Positions 52,685-62,678 are shown, counted from the stretch's first letter. The stretch is DNA of 64,000 bases from Corynebacterium mucifaciens (GCF_012396315.1 NZ_JAAXPF010000008.1:62001-126000); one strand, 5' to 3'. The notes: generated from the sequence alone by a model not told the origin. Made by a program: numbers and translations.

Positions 52685-53447
52685 CCAGCCGGGCGCGAAC
52701 TACCGCGACCCGGAGATCAGCCCCGAAGGGCCAAAGGAGACCGCTCCGCTGCCGGAGGACGTCGCCGAGCGCAACGCCCAGCTCGTGGAGGAGTGGGCGC
52801 CCAAGCTTTACGACGCCTCGGCCACCGACATTTTGGAGTGGGCCCACGAGTACGCCCCCGGCAAGCTGGTGGTGACGCTGTCCATGGAAAACACCGTGCT
52901 GGCGGAGCTGGCCCAGCGCCACCTGCCGGACGCGGACTTTCTGTTCCTGGACACCGAGTACCACTTCCCGGAGACCCTCGAGGTCGCCGACAAGGTGGAG
53001 GCGCGGTACCCGGACCACGAGCTCGTGCGCGTGAAGGCCCAGCTTTCGCGCCCGGAGCAGGACAAGGTGTACGGCCCGAACCTGTACCTGCGCGCACCGG
53101 GCGCGTGCTGCCGCATGCGCAAGGTCGAGCCGCTGGCGGTGCACATGAGCCCGTACGCCGGTTGGGTCACCGGCCTGCGCCGCGCCGACGGCCCCACCCG
53201 CGCCGAGGCGCCGGCGCTGAGCCTGGACGGCACCGGCCGGTTGAAGATCTCCCCGCTGGTGACGTGGTCGCTGGAGGACACGGAGGCCTTCGAGGAAGAC
53301 AACGACCTGATCATCCACCCGCTGACCCGCCAGGGCTACCCCTCCATCGGCTGCGCCACGTGCACGCTTCCCGTGGCAGAGGGGGAGGACCCGCGCGCCG
53401 GGCGCTGGGCGTTCGCATCCAAGACCGAGTGCGGCCTGCACGAATAA
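52668..53447 (+). CDS. cysH: Adenylylsulfate/phosphoadenylylsulfate reductase CysH
   Basis: 259 aa, reduces (P)APS to sulfite. Iron-sulfur cysteines ACCRMRKVEPL and GCATCTLPV, and the C-terminal catalytic ECGLHE are all present, which is the APS-reductase type needing no APS kinase, consistent with CysN lacking a kinase domain. Overlaps cysX. Confidence 0.93.
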   Translation: MINLLNQPGANYRDPEISPEGPKETAPLPEDVAERNAQLVEEWAPKLYDASATDILEWAHEYAPGKLVVTLSMENTVLAELAQRHLPDADFLFLDTEYHFPETLEVADKVEARYPDHELVRVKAQLSRPEQDKVYGPNLYLRAPGACCRMRKVEPLAVHMSPYAGWVTGLRRADGPTRAEAPALSLDGTGRLKISPLVTWSLEDTEAFEEDNDLIIHPLTRQGYPSIGCATCTLPVAEGEDPRAGRWAFASKTECGLHE

Positions 53448-53462
53448 AGGAGCTGTTGAACC

Positions 53463-54380
53463 ATGACTGAGGCAACCAAGACACCTGAGCTGTCGCCGCA
53501 CCTGAAAGAGCTAGAGAACGAGTCCATCCACATCATCCGCGAGGTGGCCGGGCAGTTCGACAAAATCGGCCTACTGTTTTCCGGTGGCAAGGACTCCTGC
53601 GTGGTCCTGCATCTTTGCATGCTCGCCTTCGCGCCAGCGAAGGCGCCGATCGAGCTGCTGCACGTTGACACCGGGCACAACTTCCCCGAGGTGATCCAGT
53701 TCCGCGACGAGATCGTGGAGAAGCACGGCCTGCGCCTGCGCGTTGCCCACGTGCAGGACTGGATCGACCGCGGCGACCTGCAGGAGCGCCCCGACGGCAC
53801 CCGTAACCCGCTGCAGACCGTCCCGCTGGTGGAGACGATCGCCGAGGTCGGCTACAACGCCGTGCTGGGCGGCGCGCGCCGCGACGAGGAGCGGGCCCGC
53901 GCGAAGGAGCGCGTCTTCTCCGTGCGCGACTCCTTCGGCGGCTGGGACCCGCGCCGCCAGCGCCCCGAGCTGTGGGACCTGTACAACGGCGCCACCCTGC
54001 CGGGCGAAAACGTGCGCGTGTTCCCCATCTCCAACTGGACGGAAGCGGACGTGTGGGAGTACATCGGCGCGCGCGGCATCGCGCTGCCGTCCATCTACTT
54101 CGCACACGACCGTGAGGTCTTCGGCCGAGACGGCATGTGGCTCACTCCCGGCGAGTGGGGTGGCCCACGCGAGGGCGAGGAGCTTGAGACCCGCCGCGTG
54201 CGCTACCGCACCGTGGGCGACATGTCCTGCACCGGCGCGGTGGACTCGGACGCGACCACGATCGACGAGGTGCTCGTCGAGATCGCCAACTCCACCCTCA
54301 CCGAGCGCGGCGCCACCCGCGCGGACGACCGCTTGAGCGAATCCGCCATGGAAGACCGCAAGAAGGAAGGCTACTTCTGA
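53463..54380 (+). CDS. cysD: Sulfate adenylyltransferase subunit 2
   Basis: 305 aa PP-loop ATPase half of ATP sulfurylase. PP-loop FSGGKDSCVVLHL near residue 35, DTGHNFPEV, and the C-terminal GDMSCTGAVDSDA. AAGGAG before ATG. Its stop shares a base with the cysN start. Confidence 0.95.
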   Translation: MTEATKTPELSPHLKELENESIHIIREVAGQFDKIGLLFSGGKDSCVVLHLCMLAFAPAKAPIELLHVDTGHNFPEVIQFRDEIVEKHGLRLRVAHVQDWIDRGDLQERPDGTRNPLQTVPLVETIAEVGYNAVLGGARRDEERARAKERVFSVRDSFGGWDPRRQRPELWDLYNGATLPGENVRVFPISNWTEADVWEYIGARGIALPSIYFAHDREVFGRDGMWLTPGEWGGPREGEELETRRVRYRTVGDMSCTGAVDSDATTIDEVLVEIANSTLTERGATRADDRLSESAMEDRKKEGYF

Positions 54381-55678
54381 TGACCACGATTGATTTCCCC
54401 TCCGGCGCGTCAGCGACGGAGGCGTTAGCGGAGCGGCAGACGCTGCGCCTGTGCACCGCGGGCTCCGTCGACGACGGCAAGTCCACGTTCGTCGGCCGCC
54501 TGCTGCACGACACCAAGTCCGTGCTGGCGGACCAGCTCGCCTCCGTGGAGCGCACCTCCGCCGACCGCGGCTTCGAGGGCCTGGACCTCTCGTTGCTTGT
54601 CGACGGCCTCCGCGCCGAACGCGAGCAGGGCATCACCATCGACGTGGCCTACCGCTACTTCGCCACCGACAAGCGCACGTTCATCCTCGCCGACACCCCG
54701 GGGCACGTGCAGTACACCCGCAACACCGTCACCGGCATGTCCACGTCCCAGGTTGTCGTGCTGCTGGTGGACGCCCGCAACGGCGTGGTGGAGCAGACCA
54801 TCCGCCACCTCACCGTGGCGAAGTTACTGGGGGTGCGCACCGTGATCCTGGCGGTGAACAAGATCGACCTCGTCGGCTACTCCGAGGACACCTTCAACGA
54901 GATCAAGGCGGCCTTCGACGCCAAGGCCGCCGAGCTGGGCATCGAAGACCCGCACGTGGTGCCGATCTCCGCGCTGAAGGGCGACAACGTTGCCGAGCGT
55001 AGCGACGAAACCCCGTGGTACGAGGGCCCGACCGTACTCGAGCTGCTGGAGACCATCCCGGTCACCCACGGCCGCGCCGACGACTTGGACTTCCGCTTCA
55101 ACATCCAGTATGTCCTGCGCGAGCACGCGTCGGACTACCGCGCCTACGCGGGCCGCGTCAACGCTGGTGCCGTCTCGGTGGGCGACGAGATCCTCGCGCC
55201 GAACGGACGCACGACCGCCGTCGCCGGCATCGACACCTCCGACGGCCCGGTGGAGACCGCACACGCAGGGGACTCCATCGCGCTGCGCTTGGCGGACGAG
55301 ATCGACCTCACCCGCGGCGACCTCCTGGCTTCGCAGACCCGGCCTGCGGACACGCGGGAGTTCCAGGCCACCGTGGTGGGCCTGACGGAGAAGGAGCTGC
55401 GCGCAGGCCAGGCCGTCAAGCTGCGCATCGGCACCGCGTTCGTGCGCGCCCGCGTGGCCAGCGTGGACCGCGTGCTGGACCTCGACGGCGCAGCCGGCGA
55501 CAACACCGCCCCCGAGGCGGTTGCGCTCAACGACATCGCCCACGTGACCATCCAGACCGCCGACGAGCTGCCCGTGGAGCCCTACGCCGCACGCGGTGCG
55601 GTGGGTAACTTCCTGCTGGTGGACCAGTCGTCCGGCAACACGCTGGCCGCAGGCCTGGTCGGCACCCGGCTGCGCTAG
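54380..55678 (+). CDS. cysN: Sulfate adenylyltransferase subunit 1 (GTPase)
   Basis: 432 aa EF-Tu-like GTPase half of ATP sulfurylase: P-loop GSVDDGKSTFVGRLL, DTPGHVQYTRNT, NKIDLV and SALKGDN. No APS kinase extension, so APS goes straight to CysH. Starts with a one-base overlap (TGATG) with cysD. Confidence 0.95.
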   Translation: MTTIDFPSGASATEALAERQTLRLCTAGSVDDGKSTFVGRLLHDTKSVLADQLASVERTSADRGFEGLDLSLLVDGLRAEREQGITIDVAYRYFATDKRTFILADTPGHVQYTRNTVTGMSTSQVVVLLVDARNGVVEQTIRHLTVAKLLGVRTVILAVNKIDLVGYSEDTFNEIKAAFDAKAAELGIEDPHVVPISALKGDNVAERSDETPWYEGPTVLELLETIPVTHGRADDLDFRFNIQYVLREHASDYRAYAGRVNAGAVSVGDEILAPNGRTTAVAGIDTSDGPVETAHAGDSIALRLADEIDLTRGDLLASQTRPADTREFQATVVGLTEKELRAGQAVKLRIGTAFVRARVASVDRVLDLDGAAGDNTAPEAVALNDIAHVTIQTADELPVEPYAARGAVGNFLLVDQSSGNTLAAGLVGTRLR

Positions 55679-55691
55679 CGGGGAGACGACG

Positions 55692-56333
55692 ATGACCGCG
55701 CTGATCACCCTCTCCCACGGCTCGCGCCACCCGCGCGCCAAGGAGGGCATCCGCGCGCTCACCGAAGCGGCCGCCGCGGAGCTTGGCGTGGAATGGGCCG
55801 ACGCCCACCTGGAGTTCGACACACCCAGCCTCGCTGAGGCTGCGGCGGCCCTCGACAGCCCCCGCGCCGTGGTCGTGCCGCTGCTGTTCACCCGCGCCTT
55901 CCACGCGAAGGTGGACGTGCCGCGCCACCTCGACGAGGCCCGCGCCCACTGCGACCTCGTCCTCGCCGAGCCCCTGGGCACCGGCGCCGACATCGCCGAT
56001 GTCCTCCATCAGCGTCTGCGTATCGACGCCCCTTCGGCCCCCCACGCCACCCTGTTTCCCGTCGGCACATTGGACGCCGAGCAGGCCGCAAACTACCGCC
56101 GCCTGGCTGACGATCTCGCGCGCCGCGCCGGGATCGACGTGGCGGTGGTGCCGGCGACCGGGGGAGACCGAAGGTTCGTCGAGAAGCAGACGCGCGTGCT
56201 CCCGCTGTTTGTCACGCACGGGACGCTGCTCGACCGGATCCCCGCGCACCTCACAGCATCCGGGCCCCTTACAACCGATCTTGCGGGCGTTGTCGCCGAG
56301 CGATACCGCGCCGCCGTAGAGAAAGACGCCTGA
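55692..56333 (+). CDS. cysY: Sirohydrochlorin chelatase-like protein (CysY/CbiX)
   Basis: 213 aa. LITLSHGSRHPRAKEG has the metal-binding His of CbiX/SirB chelatases and VVVPLLFTRAFHAKVDVP the second His (FHAK). Inserts Fe into sirohydrochlorin to make siroheme for CysI. ATG at 55692 with GGGAGA upstream, 13 nt after cysN. Corresponds to cysY of C. glutamicum. Confidence 0.9.
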   Translation: MTALITLSHGSRHPRAKEGIRALTEAAAAELGVEWADAHLEFDTPSLAEAAAALDSPRAVVVPLLFTRAFHAKVDVPRHLDEARAHCDLVLAEPLGTGADIADVLHQRLRIDAPSAPHATLFPVGTLDAEQAANYRRLADDLARRAGIDVAVVPATGGDRRFVEKQTRVLPLFVTHGTLLDRIPAHLTASGPLTTDLAGVVAERYRAAVEKDA

Positions 56334-56334
56334 C

Positions 56335-57267
56335 ATGTACAAACTCGAAACACTGCTGCTCATCGCGGTGGCGGGCCTCGCCGCCCAACTGGTGGACGGC
56401 GGCCTGGGCATGGGCTTCGGCGTCACCTCCACGACCATCCTCATTGCGCTCGTCAGCCTATCCCCGGCCGCCGCGTCCGCGGTTGTCCACACCGCCGAAT
56501 TGGGCACGACCCTCGCCTCGGGCGTAGCCCACACGCGCTTCGGCAACGTGGACTGGCGCACGGCGTTTGCCATCGGCATCCCCGGCGCTATCGGCGCGTT
56601 CCTCGGCTCCACGCTGCTGGTGCGCCTGTCCACCGAGGCAGCGCGGCCCGTGATGTCGCTCATCCTCGCCGTGATCGGCCTGAACCTGATGCTGCGGTTT
56701 GCCCGGGGGCTGACCCAGCGCAAGCTGTCGGCCAAGCCGCACTCCCGCGGCTTCCTGGCCGGGCTGGGGCTGTTCGGCGGGTTCGTCGATGCCACGGGCG
56801 GCGGCGGCTGGGGGCCGGTGACCACCTCCACGCTGATGTCCGCGGGGCGCGCGGAGCCGCGCCGCATCGTGGGCACCGTGAACACCGCGGAGTTCCTGGT
56901 CACCCTGGCGGCGACCCTCGGGTTCGCAATCGGCATGTGGCAAGACCTGGTGGCCAACCTCGCGGCCGTGCTGGCGCTGCTGGCCGGCGGCGTGATCGCG
57001 GCACCGATCGCCGCGTGGGTGGTCACCCGCATGAACCCAATCGCGCTCGGCGGCGTGGTGGGCACACTGATTCTCTTCCTCAACCTGCCGGTGGTGCTGA
57101 AGTTCTTGGGCGTCACCGAGGGGCTCACTTTCGTACGGATCGCCGTGCTGGTCCTCGGTGCGGCGCTGTCTGTGCGCGGCGTGCTCAAAGCGCGTGAGAA
57201 CTCCCGTAGCGCCGGGGAGCGCGAGGGCGCGACGGTGGTGGACCCGGAGCCGGCGCGCCTACGATAG
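56335..57267 (+). CDS. cysZ: TauE/SafE (TSUP) family permease CysZ
   Basis: 310 aa with eight to nine helices (LLIAVAGLAAQLVDGGLGMGFG, LGFAIGMWQDLVANLAAVLALLAGG partly). Repeated TSUP motif GGGWGPVTTSTLMSAG in the second half and GLGMGFGVTST in the first. In corynebacteria this is the sulfate uptake permease of the cys operon, not homologous to E. coli CysZ. One base after cysY. Confidence 0.88.
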   Translation: MYKLETLLLIAVAGLAAQLVDGGLGMGFGVTSTTILIALVSLSPAAASAVVHTAELGTTLASGVAHTRFGNVDWRTAFAIGIPGAIGAFLGSTLLVRLSTEAARPVMSLILAVIGLNLMLRFARGLTQRKLSAKPHSRGFLAGLGLFGGFVDATGGGGWGPVTTSTLMSAGRAEPRRIVGTVNTAEFLVTLAATLGFAIGMWQDLVANLAAVLALLAGGVIAAPIAAWVVTRMNPIALGGVVGTLILFLNLPVVLKFLGVTEGLTFVRIAVLVLGAALSVRGVLKARENSRSAGEREGATVVDPEPARLR

Positions 57268-57273
57268 GCAGCT

Positions 57274-57852
57274 ATGTCTGGAAAACAGTCTGATCTGCTC
57301 ATTGTCGCAGCGATGAAAGAGGAAGCCGCGGACATCATGTCCGGCGGCGACCACGAGGTACTTGTCACCGGCATCGGCACCCTGCCGGCCGCGATTGCGC
57401 TGACCCGCCGCCTCTCCGAGGGCCCGCTGCCGTCGCGCGTGATCAACGTCGGTACCGCAGGCGCCCTGGTGGACCTTGCCCCCGGCGTCTACGAGGTCTC
57501 CGACGCCGTCAAGCACGATTTCAAGGTCGGCGGCACATCCGAGATCACCGACTTTGTTTACCCGCGCTGGTTCACCTTCGAGCCGCTGACCGACCTGCCC
57601 AAGGCCAAGCTCGCCACCGGCGACGCGTTTGTCAACCGCTCCGACCTGCGCGACGAGCTCGCCCGCGAATGCCAGCTCGTGGACATGGAGGGTTACGCGC
57701 TCGCGGCGGTCTGCTCCACGTTCGGCGTGCCGCTGACGCTGCTCAAGCAGGTGTCCGACTCCGCCGACGAGTCCGCCTCCGAGGTCTGGGAGGCCGCCTT
57801 GGAGCGCGCCCGCGTCGAGCTTGAGCAGGCGCTGCGTGAGCACCTTCGCTAA
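57274..57852 (+). CDS. MTA/SAH nucleosidase-like protein
   Basis: 192 aa, shorter than bacterial MTAN (about 230). VTGIGTLPAAIALTRRL, NVGTAGALVDLAPG, LATGDAFVNRSDLRDEL and the ribose/adenine-binding VDMEGYALAAV are the family motifs with the catalytic Asp in QVSDSADESA. Cleaves 5'-methylthioadenosine or S-adenosylhomocysteine, or another nucleoside. Follows cysZ by 6 nt, so it may be part of the operon and connect SAH recycling to sulfur uptake. Confidence 0.8.
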   Translation: MSGKQSDLLIVAAMKEEAADIMSGGDHEVLVTGIGTLPAAIALTRRLSEGPLPSRVINVGTAGALVDLAPGVYEVSDAVKHDFKVGGTSEITDFVYPRWFTFEPLTDLPKAKLATGDAFVNRSDLRDELARECQLVDMEGYALAAVCSTFGVPLTLLKQVSDSADESASEVWEAALERARVELEQALREHLR

Positions 57853-58432
57853 GGACGCTGGCATCCAGCTCGCCGACGAGCCCGCGCCTCTATTCCAGCT
57901 GCTCGTCCTCTGCATGCTGCAGGCGAAACCCATCCGCGCCACCGTCGCCGTCGATGCCGCGCGGGGCCTCTTCGAGGCTGGCCTGACCACGCCCGAGAAG
58001 CTCTCGGCCGCGCCCCGCTCCCAGCTCATCCGCATTTTCGGGGCAGCGGGCTACGCGCGATACGACGAGTCCTCCGCCACCCGGTTGCGCTCCATGTCGC
58101 AACTGCTTATCGACGAGCACTCCGCCGACCTCCGCACCCTCCGCAACACCGCCCCGAAGTCATTGCAAGTCTTCGACGGCGTGGGTCCCGCATGCGCCAC
58201 CATGTTCGCGCGCGAGGCGCAGGGGGTCTGGCCGGAGCTCGCCCCGGTCTTTGACAAAAAGGCCCTACAGGGCGCGGAAAAACTTGGTCTGTCCCAAGAC
58301 CCGGAGGAGCTGGCTGCACTGGTCGCCGGATCTACCGAGCTTCCCGCCGCAGCTGAGCTCCCCGCCGACGCGTTGGTGGACCTGCCCACCTTCGCGGCCT
58401 ACCTGGTTAAGGTCGCCCTCGGCATCGACTGA
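57836..58432 (+). CDS. Helix-hairpin-helix protein, endonuclease III-like fold
   Basis: 198 aa. Helical protein with LQVFDGVGPACATMFAREAQ matching the HhH of EndoIII/HhH-GPD enzymes. No iron-sulfur cysteines; the catalytic Lys and the GPD Asp cannot be placed with confidence, so activity is uncertain. GTG at 57836 lies within the nucleosidase gene (17-nt overlap). Similar stand-alone proteins exist in actinobacteria. Last gene of the transcript, followed by two repeats and a convergent gene. Confidence 0.7.
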   Translation: MSTFAKDAGIQLADEPAPLFQLLVLCMLQAKPIRATVAVDAARGLFEAGLTTPEKLSAAPRSQLIRIFGAAGYARYDESSATRLRSMSQLLIDEHSADLRTLRNTAPKSLQVFDGVGPACATMFAREAQGVWPELAPVFDKKALQGAEKLGLSQDPEELAALVAGSTELPAAAELPADALVDLPTFAAYLVKVALGID

Positions 58433-58434
58433 GC

Positions 58435-58569
58435 CGGATCGTCTAGCGGCTTGCGCTACCCTGCTAGAGCATCGCGCAGTCGCTGAGACGTTTTCCCAGG
58501 TGATGATGAAACTGATTGTCGCTAACGGGCGGATCGTCTAGTGGAAGGCCGGAGCCACTAGACGATCCG
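58435..58569 (+). repeat. Two-hairpin CTAG repeat, copy C1
   Basis: CGGATCGTCTAG ... TGCTAGAGCATCG, core GACGTTTTCCCAGGTGATGA and AACTGATTGTCGCTAACGGG, then CGGATCGTCTAGTGG ... CCACTAGACGATCCG (a near-perfect hairpin). Begins 3 nt after the HhH gene stop. With C2 it fills the 345-nt gap at a convergent gene junction. Confidence 0.88.
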
Positions 58570-58580
58570 AGCGCCCGCGT

Positions 58581-58715
58581 GGGATCTGCTAGTTCGCCCC
58601 AGCGACCAACTAGCTGATCAAACGTCCAGCTTTGCGTTTCCCCAGGTGGTATTGAACATGACTTGCAGCAAGACGCGGATGTGCTAGTAGCGTCCTGGGT
58701 GAGCTAGCAGATCCG
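58581..58715 (+). repeat. Two-hairpin CTAG repeat, copy C2 (diverged)
   Basis: Same architecture as C1 but the arms read GGGATCTGCTAG ... CTAGCTGATC and GGATGTGCTAG ... CTAGCAGATCCG, with compensating changes on both sides (CGTC to CTGC). Core TTTGCGTTTCCCCAGGTGGT and ATTGAACATGACTTGCAGCA. 11 nt after C1. Confidence 0.85.
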
Positions 58716-58723
58716 CACGTGGT

Positions 58724-58763
58724 AGGCGCAAAAGAAAGCCCGCTGGCACGGGGCCAGCGGGCT
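58724..58763 (-). terminator. Terminator after the DJ-1/PfpI gene
   Basis: 11-bp stem AGCCCGCTGGC / GCCAGCGGGCT with loop of 5 nt; on the minus strand followed by TTTCTTTT. Starts 15 nt after the 58778 stop. Confidence 0.8.
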
Positions 58764-58777
58764 ACGCAGTTGGCGAA

Positions 58778-59302
58778 CTACTTCGCGAACTCCTCGATGA
58801 GCTTGGCGTTGAATGCCGGGATGTCATCCGGGGTGCGGGAGGAGATAAAGCCGGAATCGACCACAACTTCCTCGTCGACCCAGTTAGCGCCAGCGTTGAT
58901 CAGATCGGTTTTAACGTTGGCCACGGAGGTGAGCTTCACGTCCCTGATCAGGTCCGCCTCGGTGAGGATCCAGCCACCGTGGCAGATAACGCCGATCGGC
59001 TTGCCCGCGTCCTTGAATGCCTTCACCAGTGCGACGGCGTCGGCGTCGGTGCGGATAGCGTCGGCGTTGACGGTGCCGCCGGGGAGGATCAGGGCGTCGA
59101 ACTCGTCGGCGGTTGCGTCGGCGGTCTTGGCGTCGACAGCAACCTTGGCGCCCTTCTTGCCCTCAATCTCGCCGGTCTCGGTGGAGATGACCTTGGTGGT
59201 CGCGCCGGCCTGCTCCACAGCGTCCTTCGGGGAGGTCAGCTCAGCGTCCTCGAAACCATCGGTAGCGATAATCGCAATGTTCTTGCCGTTCAATTCAGCC
59301 AC
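58778..59302 (-). CDS. DJ-1/PfpI family protein
   Basis: 174 aa, class I glutamine-amidotransferase-like fold. ATDGFEDAELTSP contains the conserved Glu, VICHGGW the nucleophile Cys, typical of YhbO/PfpI proteins (protease or glyoxal/glycation-repair claims in the family). GTG start with GAAAGGAC 6-7 nt upstream. Single gene with its own terminator. Confidence 0.88.
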   Translation of the reverse strand: MAELNGKNIAIIATDGFEDAELTSPKDAVEQAGATTKVISTETGEIEGKKGAKVAVDAKTADATADEFDALILPGGTVNADAIRTDADAVALVKAFKDAGKPIGVICHGGWILTEADLIRDVKLTSVANVKTDLINAGANWVDEEVVVDSGFISSRTPDDIPAFNAKLIEEFAK

Positions 59303-59346
59303 GGGTACGTCCTTTCGTAGATAAGTAATTGCGACTCCCACCGTAC

Positions 59347-60762
59347 CTATTCTTTGTCTTCGAGGGCGCGGGTGCGTCCTGGGACCTCGGTGTCGGGATC
59401 GGTTGTGATTGCCTCGTCGCTGAGGGGAACGCGGGTGGAGCCGAGGCCCTTTTTCACCGGGACCTTGGTGTTCGGCCTGTCGCGCTTGGTCATGCGCATC
59501 ATGTGGTCGCGGACGGCGAGGAAGGTCTCTTTGGAATCCATGGTCTGGGTTTGCTGGGTGGCCATGGATATCTCGTCGGCCGTAATTTCGCCGGAGCGCA
59601 GCGACACCATCTCCGCCCAGTAGCGCAGCCACACGGCGGCGACGGCTGCCACTGGCACGGCCAAGAAGGCGCCGACGATGCCGAACAGTGTGCCGCCGAC
59701 GGCGACCGCGAGCAGGACGACAGCGGCGTGCAGGCCCATCGCCTGGGATTGCAGGACGGGGGAGAGGACGTTGCCCTCGAGCTGCTGCACGGCGATGATC
59801 AGGATGAGGACGAACACGGCGTTCATGAACCCGTTGGACACAAGCGCCACGATGACGGCCAGGGCGCCCGCGGACACCGCACCGACGATCGGGATGAAGC
59901 CGGCGAAGAAGGTCACTACCGCCAGGACCGGCCACAGCGGCACGCCGAGGAACAGCAGGCCGAGGCCGATGAACACCGCGTCCACCATGGAAACGATGGC
60001 CTGGGTGCGGATAAAGCCGGACAGCGTGTTCCAGGAGCGCATGCATACCTCGGTGAGGTGCCAGCCTGCGCGCACACCGGTGTACTTGCGCAACCACGGC
60101 AAGAAGCGGTCGCCGTCTTTGAGGAAGAAGAACAGCAGCACCAGGGTCAGCGCGAGGGTGGTGCCGGCGGAGGTGATGACGCCGATGCCGGAGAAGACAC
60201 CGGAGGCGATGTTGGAGGCCTGCCCCTTGGCAAACGTCTCGGCCTGGTCGACGGCCTGCTGGATGCGCTCCGGTTCCAGGAACGTGAAGTTTTGCTGCTT
60301 CAGCCAGTCGATGATCTGGTTGACGCCCTGTTCCGCCTGCCGGCCCAGTTCGGTGCCCTGCGATTTCACCGTCGGAGCCATGGCAGCGATGATGCCGCCG
60401 ATAATGCCGAATGCGGCGATGAGGGTGATGAATACGGCAAGCGCGGCAGGCACCTTGTGCTTGCGCATCCAGCGCACCGGGGGCCACAGCACGGTGGCGA
60501 TGATCAGCGCCAGCAAGATGGGGAGCAGCCCCATCCACACCCATTTGAGCAGGTAGAGCAGGATGGCCGTGGCGGCGACGATGATGATGAAGCGCAGCGC
60601 CCACGCGGCGGCGGTACGGCCGTCGGAGGCGATGATGTCGCCACGGTCAATGGGCTCTTTGGAGAGCTCCTGGGCGGCGTCGGCCGGGGTGGGCAACATC
60701 TGCACATCGTCAACCGCGGTGTCCAGCGCGCCCACGTACTCGTTGTTGTTGTGTTCGGTCAC
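59347..60762 (-). CDS. AI-2E (PerM) family transporter
   Basis: 471 aa with about eight helices and the family motif VAVGGTLFGIVGAFLAVPVAA near the C-terminus; TVLWPPVRWMRKHKVPAALAVF near the start. Long charged N- and C-terminal tails. Substrate unknown (family includes AI-2 exporters and Na+/H+ antiporters). GTG start with CACAAT about 6 nt upstream, probably leaderless. Confidence 0.85.
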   Translation of the reverse strand: MTEHNNNEYVGALDTAVDDVQMLPTPADAAQELSKEPIDRGDIIASDGRTAAAWALRFIIIVAATAILLYLLKWVWMGLLPILLALIIATVLWPPVRWMRKHKVPAALAVFITLIAAFGIIGGIIAAMAPTVKSQGTELGRQAEQGVNQIIDWLKQQNFTFLEPERIQQAVDQAETFAKGQASNIASGVFSGIGVITSAGTTLALTLVLLFFFLKDGDRFLPWLRKYTGVRAGWHLTEVCMRSWNTLSGFIRTQAIVSMVDAVFIGLGLLFLGVPLWPVLAVVTFFAGFIPIVGAVSAGALAVIVALVSNGFMNAVFVLILIIAVQQLEGNVLSPVLQSQAMGLHAAVVLLAVAVGGTLFGIVGAFLAVPVAAVAAVWLRYWAEMVSLRSGEITADEISMATQQTQTMDSKETFLAVRDHMMRMTKRDRPNTKVPVKKGLGSTRVPLSDEAITTDPDTEVPGRTRALEDKE

Positions 60763-60856
60763 CCGGTCATTGTGTCAGATGTCAAGGCTATTGCCCGCGA
60801 GGAGAGGCCCGGAGACCAACAACTTTCAAAGATGTCTAGCGCCACTTTCCCGTTGA

Positions 60857-60890
60857 TGTGTAGTGTAGGACACACTCACCTACCGAGTGT
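60857..60890 (+). promoter_or_regulatory. Overlapping inverted repeats upstream of aldehyde dehydrogenase
   Basis: TGTGT-N8-ACACA (60857-60874) overlaps ACACTC-N7-GAGTGT (60872-60890), 24 nt before the start codon of ald. Likely an operator; the regulator is not identified. Confidence 0.35.
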
Positions 60891-60913
60891 GAACCCAATA
60901 GGAAGGCATCGAC

Positions 60914-62435
<1,522 letters not shown>

Positions 62436-62455
62436 GTGGCTGCCTATCGACGAAT

Positions 62456-62490
62456 ACCCTCCGGTTGCCCCGCAGCCGGAGGGTGTTTTG
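62456..62490 (+). terminator. Terminator after ald
   Basis: 9-bp stem ACCCTCCGG / CCGGAGGGT with an 11-nt loop, followed by GTTTTGGGGTTTT; 20 nt after the ald stop. Confidence 0.8.
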
Positions 62491-62562
62491 GGGTTTTATG
62501 CTGGAGAAACGGAAAAAGTTGCGCGCGGCGGGAACAAGTTTGGAGATGTGCCCGTTGTTACC

Positions 62563-62583
62563 CATGAGTGCGACAGACTCAAG
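62563..62583 (+). promoter_or_regulatory. HAIR operator (HspR) upstream of dnaK
   Basis: CATGAGT-N7-ACTCAAG matches the HspR-associated inverted repeat CTTGAGT-N7-ACTCAAG at 13 of 14 arm positions. It overlaps the -35 region of the dnaK promoter (TATAGT -10 at 62601-62606). Confidence 0.75.
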
Positions 62584-62600
62584 AACGTCGCCGCCGGTGT

Positions 62601-62606
62601 TATAGT
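62601..62606 (+). promoter_or_regulatory. dnaK promoter -10 box
   Basis: TATAGT, 18 nt after the HAIR. The transcript would begin near 62613, leaving a leader of about 65 nt before the dnaK ATG; AGTTGA-N11-TCAACT in the leader could form a hairpin. Confidence 0.55.
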
Positions 62607-62678
62607 GGTGGCCGTTGAGTTGAGTCACAGCACATCAACTTACTGATAAACCACATTTCAACAGGAGGAATCACTCTT

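Noticed and set aside
58435..58715. CRISPR array
   Set aside because: The repeats are 135-bp two-hairpin elements, not short direct repeats with unique spacers, and no cas genes are present.
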